Positions 61,398 to 64,000 of a DNA stretch of 64,000 nt are shown in pieces. The DNA comes from an uncultured Pelagibacteraceae bacterium (lineage in GTDB: Bacteria > Pseudomonadota > Alphaproteobacteria > Pelagibacterales > Pelagibacteraceae), in NCBI GenBank assembly GCA_902555065.1, contig CACDQQ010000001.1:1-64000 (forward strand), in the 5' to 3' direction. How positions within the stretch are numbered: the first letter of the stretch is position 1; the number at the start of each line of letters is the position of its first letter. The notes under the pieces are model-generated. The model made no database searches. It was not told the origin of the DNA and saw only the letters and a list, made by a program, of their open reading frames with translations. A program made the position numbers and the translations under genes.

Positions 61398-61853
61398 ATG
61401 AAAACTTTTATTGGTGGTATTGGTTGTTTTTGGGACGAAACTAAATACGATGGTATAAAAGGAATATTATCTACAGAATGTGGTTACTGCGGAGGTGATG
61501 ATCCTAATGTTACTTACAAAGCAGTTTGTGGTGGAGATACAGGTCACATAGAAGTAGTTAAAGTTCAATATGATGAAAATATTTTAAGCTATGAAGATAT
61601 GGTCAGATTATTTTTTAAACTCCATGACTCAACTCAAAAAAATAGACAAGGAACTTATGTAGGAATTCAATATCGCTCTGAGATATTTTATAATAATGAT
61701 AATGAAAAAAATACAGCAGAGAAAATTTTAAAAGAAATGAATGAGAAATTAGATGGAAAAGTTACTACAAAAATTTCCAAAGAAAAAAACTATTGTAAAG
61801 CAGAAGGCTATCATCAAAAGTACGAGAAAAATAAATCTCTTAAGTTTGGATAA
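61398..61853 (+). CDS. msrA: Peptide methionine sulfoxide reductase MsrA
   Basis: A 151-residue reductase that restores oxidised methionine. The catalytic Cys10 lies in GGIGCFWDETK, and ECGYCGGDDPNVTYKAVC, DTGHIEVVKVQYD and AEGYHQKYEKN are normal family blocks. Length is at the short end for MsrA. It starts 17 bp after the methyltransferase gene and ends 11 bp before the serine hydrolase gene, on the same strand. Confidence 0.93.
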   Translation: MKTFIGGIGCFWDETKYDGIKGILSTECGYCGGDDPNVTYKAVCGGDTGHIEVVKVQYDENILSYEDMVRLFFKLHDSTQKNRQGTYVGIQYRSEIFYNNDNEKNTAEKILKEMNEKLDGKVTTKISKEKNYCKAEGYHQKYEKNKSLKFG

Positions 61854-61864
61854 AAAGTACTAAT

Positions 61865-63022
61865 TTGAAAAAAATTATTTCAGAAAAAAATCCAGAATTA
61901 GTTACAAGAAAAGATAATAAAGCTCAATGGAATCTCCCAAATAAAAGGAGGTTGGGTTTTAGAAATTTATATAAAATTAATAGATATGGAATATACCTTA
62001 GATCAGATTTTGTTTTAAAATTAAAAAAAAAAATTAATAAGAGAATTGGTAAATTATCTTCTGTAAAAAAAATAACTAAAAATAAAGCTTTTTGCTCTTT
62101 AATAGTTGGTAAAGATCAGGATATTTTATTCGAACAGTACGCAAAGGACTTTTCTACAAATCAGCCTCAAACAATTATGTCAATTACAAAAATGTTTATA
62201 CATTTATTTGTGGGAGAACTGATAGACAGAAAACTAATTAATTTAAATAAGAAAATTTCATTTTACTTGCCAAAAATTGGCAGTGGTTATGCAAATGCAA
62301 AAGTAAAAGACGTTTTAGACATGAACATTGTAAATCTATATAGCGAAGATTATACAAAAGCTTATTCGTCTTCATTTTTACACGAGCCTGTGGGAGGATG
62401 GAGACTGCCGATTAAAGGCAAAAACATTCAAAGCCAGGAACAATATTTAAATTCAATTAAATCTTTAAAAAGTAGAGATTTAAAAAATTATACCGATCTG
62501 GCGCATTATAAATCAGCTAATACCGATGTTATTGGACTAATTGTAGAAAAAGTAAGTAAAAAAAGTTTAAGACAATGGCTGTTGGAAGCAGTTGAAGCAA
62601 CAGGATTTGAAGAAGGATTGTATATAGGAACAGATAGATTTGGAACACCGTGGATGTCTGGAGGCGGAAGTTTAATTACAAGAGATTTTTTAAGAATGGG
62701 TTTACTTTTTTCTAGGTTTGGAAAAGGTATAAATGGAAAAAATATTGGTTCTAAAACTTTTTTGAGTAAAACTATTAATAGTGAGGGACCCAAATACATT
62801 CAATTATCTAAAGATAAATTTGTCTGTTATGTTAATTCATTAATGAAATGCGGTAACTGGATTGGTCACTCTGGGTATGGGGGCCAATTTTTAGGAATAA
62901 ATTTGAAAACAAAAGTTGTTGCTGCGTTTTTTTCTGTCTTAGAGACTAAATCTGCAACAAATGAAAAATATAAAAAAGATATGGTAAATATGATAGACCA
63001 AATAATTAGTAAAGATTACTAA
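61865..63022 (+). CDS. Serine hydrolase of the beta-lactamase/penicillin-binding-like family
   Basis: A 385-residue class-C-type serine hydrolase. The SxxK motif is SITK (residues 106-109), the second motif is near YKSANTD, and the third, HSG, lies in IGHSGYGGQFLG near the C-terminus. I accept the TTG start at 61865, since no better in-frame ATG with a ribosome site lies before the fold. No signal peptide is obvious; the N-terminal 70 residues are Lys-rich. Family members include esterases and amide hydrolases as well as beta-lactamases, so resistance should not be assumed. It ends head-on with the last gene. Confidence 0.83.
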   Translation: MKKIISEKNPELVTRKDNKAQWNLPNKRRLGFRNLYKINRYGIYLRSDFVLKLKKKINKRIGKLSSVKKITKNKAFCSLIVGKDQDILFEQYAKDFSTNQPQTIMSITKMFIHLFVGELIDRKLINLNKKISFYLPKIGSGYANAKVKDVLDMNIVNLYSEDYTKAYSSSFLHEPVGGWRLPIKGKNIQSQEQYLNSIKSLKSRDLKNYTDLAHYKSANTDVIGLIVEKVSKKSLRQWLLEAVEATGFEEGLYIGTDRFGTPWMSGGGSLITRDFLRMGLLFSRFGKGINGKNIGSKTFLSKTINSEGPKYIQLSKDKFVCYVNSLMKCGNWIGHSGYGGQFLGINLKTKVVAAFFSVLETKSATNEKYKKDMVNMIDQIISKDY

Positions 63023-63023
63023 T

Positions 63024-63989
63024 TTAAGAAAATTTTGTTATCAAGGATTTTAAATGTTTATCTGTGACGCCACAACAACCCCCAATAATTTTTACCTGAT
63101 CGTCTATTAACTCAGAACACTTATCAACAAATTCAATTTCATTTTCAGTTATTAATGCTTGCATAGTACTCGTGTCAAATTTATGAATTTCTGGATAGAA
63201 CATAATTGGCCCATTCCAATTTGATTTTAAAACTTTCATTCCCTCTTTTGTATCAATAAACCAACTATGCATAATGCCATAAACATCTCCACCGATAGAT
63301 TTGAGTGAATTAATTATTTCAGCGAAATTTATAATTTTATCTTCAGGAAGGAATTTTGGCTCATCGGGATATTTTAAAGGGTCATATATAATAGATCTCT
63401 CTTTTTCAGCTCTAAAATTTCTACCTACTACGGTTTCATCAAACTTACTTATGCAGCAACTTAATCCAACCCAGACAGGTAAACCTGTTTCCAAAGCTGC
63501 ATTAAGCAAAATTTTAGCGTGATCAATATCTAAAAGCATTTCAAGAATAAGCACTTCGACTCCCTCTTCTTTTAATACCTTCGCTTGTTCTTTATAATTT
63601 TTTTCTTCTTTTGCAAATGATGGTACAAATTTTGTGTCAGGTCTAAATTCATTTTCAGCCAAAGCTAAATATGTTGACATGCTTCCAGCAATTTTAATTT
63701 TTTTTCCAGAATTTTTGACTGCTTGTCTTGCTAACTTAACTGTATCAATGTTAATTTTTATAGTCTGATCTCCTAAATTTGAAGGCTCAAGACAATGCCT
63801 GGCAGTTCCAAAAGTATTGGTTGTTATCATATCACATCCGGCGTTTATATGACTTTCGTGTACTTTGATAACTATTTCTGGTGAGAAAACATTTGCTAAA
63901 CCAGAAAAAGCTGGTCCCATAGTTCCACCAAGTCTCTGAATTTCTGAGCCTGTTCCACCATCTAAGAAGACTTTTTTTTTTGATTTCAA
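63024..63989 (-). CDS. Homocysteine S-methyltransferase-like protein (second copy, start possibly outside window)
   Basis: At least 321 residues of a zinc-dependent homocysteine methyltransferase. VFLDGGTGSEIQRLGG opens the barrel, zinc cysteines are in GLSCCISK and IIGGCCGVTDK. The visible start is a TTG at 63989, but the frame stays open for three more codons to the window edge (Asn-Glu-Leu), so the true ATG may lie just outside. It differs clearly from the copy at 60469-61380 in the pocket region (residues 130-260), suggesting a different methyl donor. It is convergent with the serine hydrolase gene, 1 bp apart. Confidence 0.88.
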   Translation of the reverse strand: MKSKKKVFLDGGTGSEIQRLGGTMGPAFSGLANVFSPEIVIKVHESHINAGCDMITTNTFGTARHCLEPSNLGDQTIKINIDTVKLARQAVKNSGKKIKIAGSMSTYLALAENEFRPDTKFVPSFAKEEKNYKEQAKVLKEEGVEVLILEMLLDIDHAKILLNAALETGLPVWVGLSCCISKFDETVVGRNFRAEKERSIIYDPLKYPDEPKFLPEDKIINFAEIINSLKSIGGDVYGIMHSWFIDTKEGMKVLKSNWNGPIMFYPEIHKFDTSTMQALITENEIEFVDKCSELIDDQVKIIGGCCGVTDKHLKSLITKFS

Positions 63990-64000
63990 TAATTCATTAA

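Noticed and set aside
61865-63022. Antibiotic-resistance beta-lactamase
   Set aside because: The SxxK fold is shared with many esterases and amidases, and there is no clear signal peptide; resistance is unsupported.
1-64000. Mobile elements, CRISPR arrays, tRNA or rRNA genes
   Set aside because: No transposase, integrase or phage gene, no regularly spaced repeats, and no cloverleaf or rRNA-like sequence was noticed on either strand.

Overview
The window reads as a stretch of a streamlined, very AT-rich marine alphaproteobacterial chromosome, most like SAR11 (Pelagibacterales). Reasons: the base composition is strongly A+T-rich, genes abut or overlap by 1-20 bp, no gap without a gene exceeds 300 bp, and the gene content is dominated by high-affinity ABC uptake systems and enzymes for methylated osmolytes and amines. 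I saw no rRNA, tRNA, CRISPR array, insertion sequence or prophage gene. The assignment to SAR11 is an inference from gene content and style, not from a marker gene.

Layout. (1) 1-8920, minus strand: a family-1 solute ABC system (permease cut by the window edge, binding protein, MalK/UgpC-type ATPase) with a GpsA-like dehydrogenase, directly downstream of a glycine betaine/proline-type system (binding protein, ATPase, fused double permease) that carries an inserted MORN-repeat protein and a membrane protein of unknown function. (2) 9061-22757, plus strand: a methylated-amine cluster with a DUF1989-GcvT fusion, a small winged-helix-like protein, a sarcosine-oxidase-like flavoprotein, a gamma-glutamylmethylamide synthetase-like enzyme (gmaS), the three N-methylglutamate synthase subunits (mgsABC), an unknown protein, an ammonium/methylammonium transporter, two tiny proteins, a second glutamine-synthetase-family enzyme and a diaminopropionate ammonia-lyase-like enzyme; a photolyase follows. 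(3) 24182-31593, minus strand: a housekeeping operon (CsaA, LysE exporter, aconitase, YfgM-like and BamB-like envelope proteins, a cupin-like protein, ZapE, YjbQ). (4) 31619-38984: ArgE-like deacetylase, aldehyde dehydrogenase plus ureohydrolase with a 44-residue membrane peptide, secreted zincin-like protein, cyclophilin, and a 3-hydroxyacyl-CoA dehydrogenase/enoyl-CoA hydratase. (5) 39042-44494, minus: a dipeptide/oligopeptide ABC system. (6) 44636-52079, plus: a tight seven-gene operon with two GcvT-fold proteins (one DmdA-like), a peptidase-E-like protein, an FMN 2-hydroxyacid oxidase, a thiamine-diphosphate enzyme, an HIUase-like protein and a thiolase. (7) 52080-58537, minus: a PotABCD-type ABC system behind a metal-independent M24 hydrolase and an Asp/Glu-racemase-fold protein. 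(8) 58654-63989: aldehyde dehydrogenase, VOC protein, two homocysteine S-methyltransferase-like proteins, MsrA and a serine hydrolase.

How it fits together. The theme is uptake and breakdown of small nitrogenous and methylated compounds, with methyl groups passed to tetrahydrofolate (three GcvT-fold proteins) or homocysteine (two methyltransferases) and nitrogen recovered through glutamate/glutamine chemistry. The most unusual candidates are the rewired N-methylglutamate cluster, which lacks a recognisable heterotetrameric N-methylglutamate dehydrogenase but has a DUF1989-GcvT fusion and a lone flavoprotein; the seven-gene operon at 44.6-52.1 kb, whose substrate I cannot name; and the transporter/M24-hydrolase/racemase-fold locus at 52-58.5 kb, which resembles ectoine-utilisation loci. 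All four ABC systems share one architecture: a hairpin right behind the binding-protein gene.
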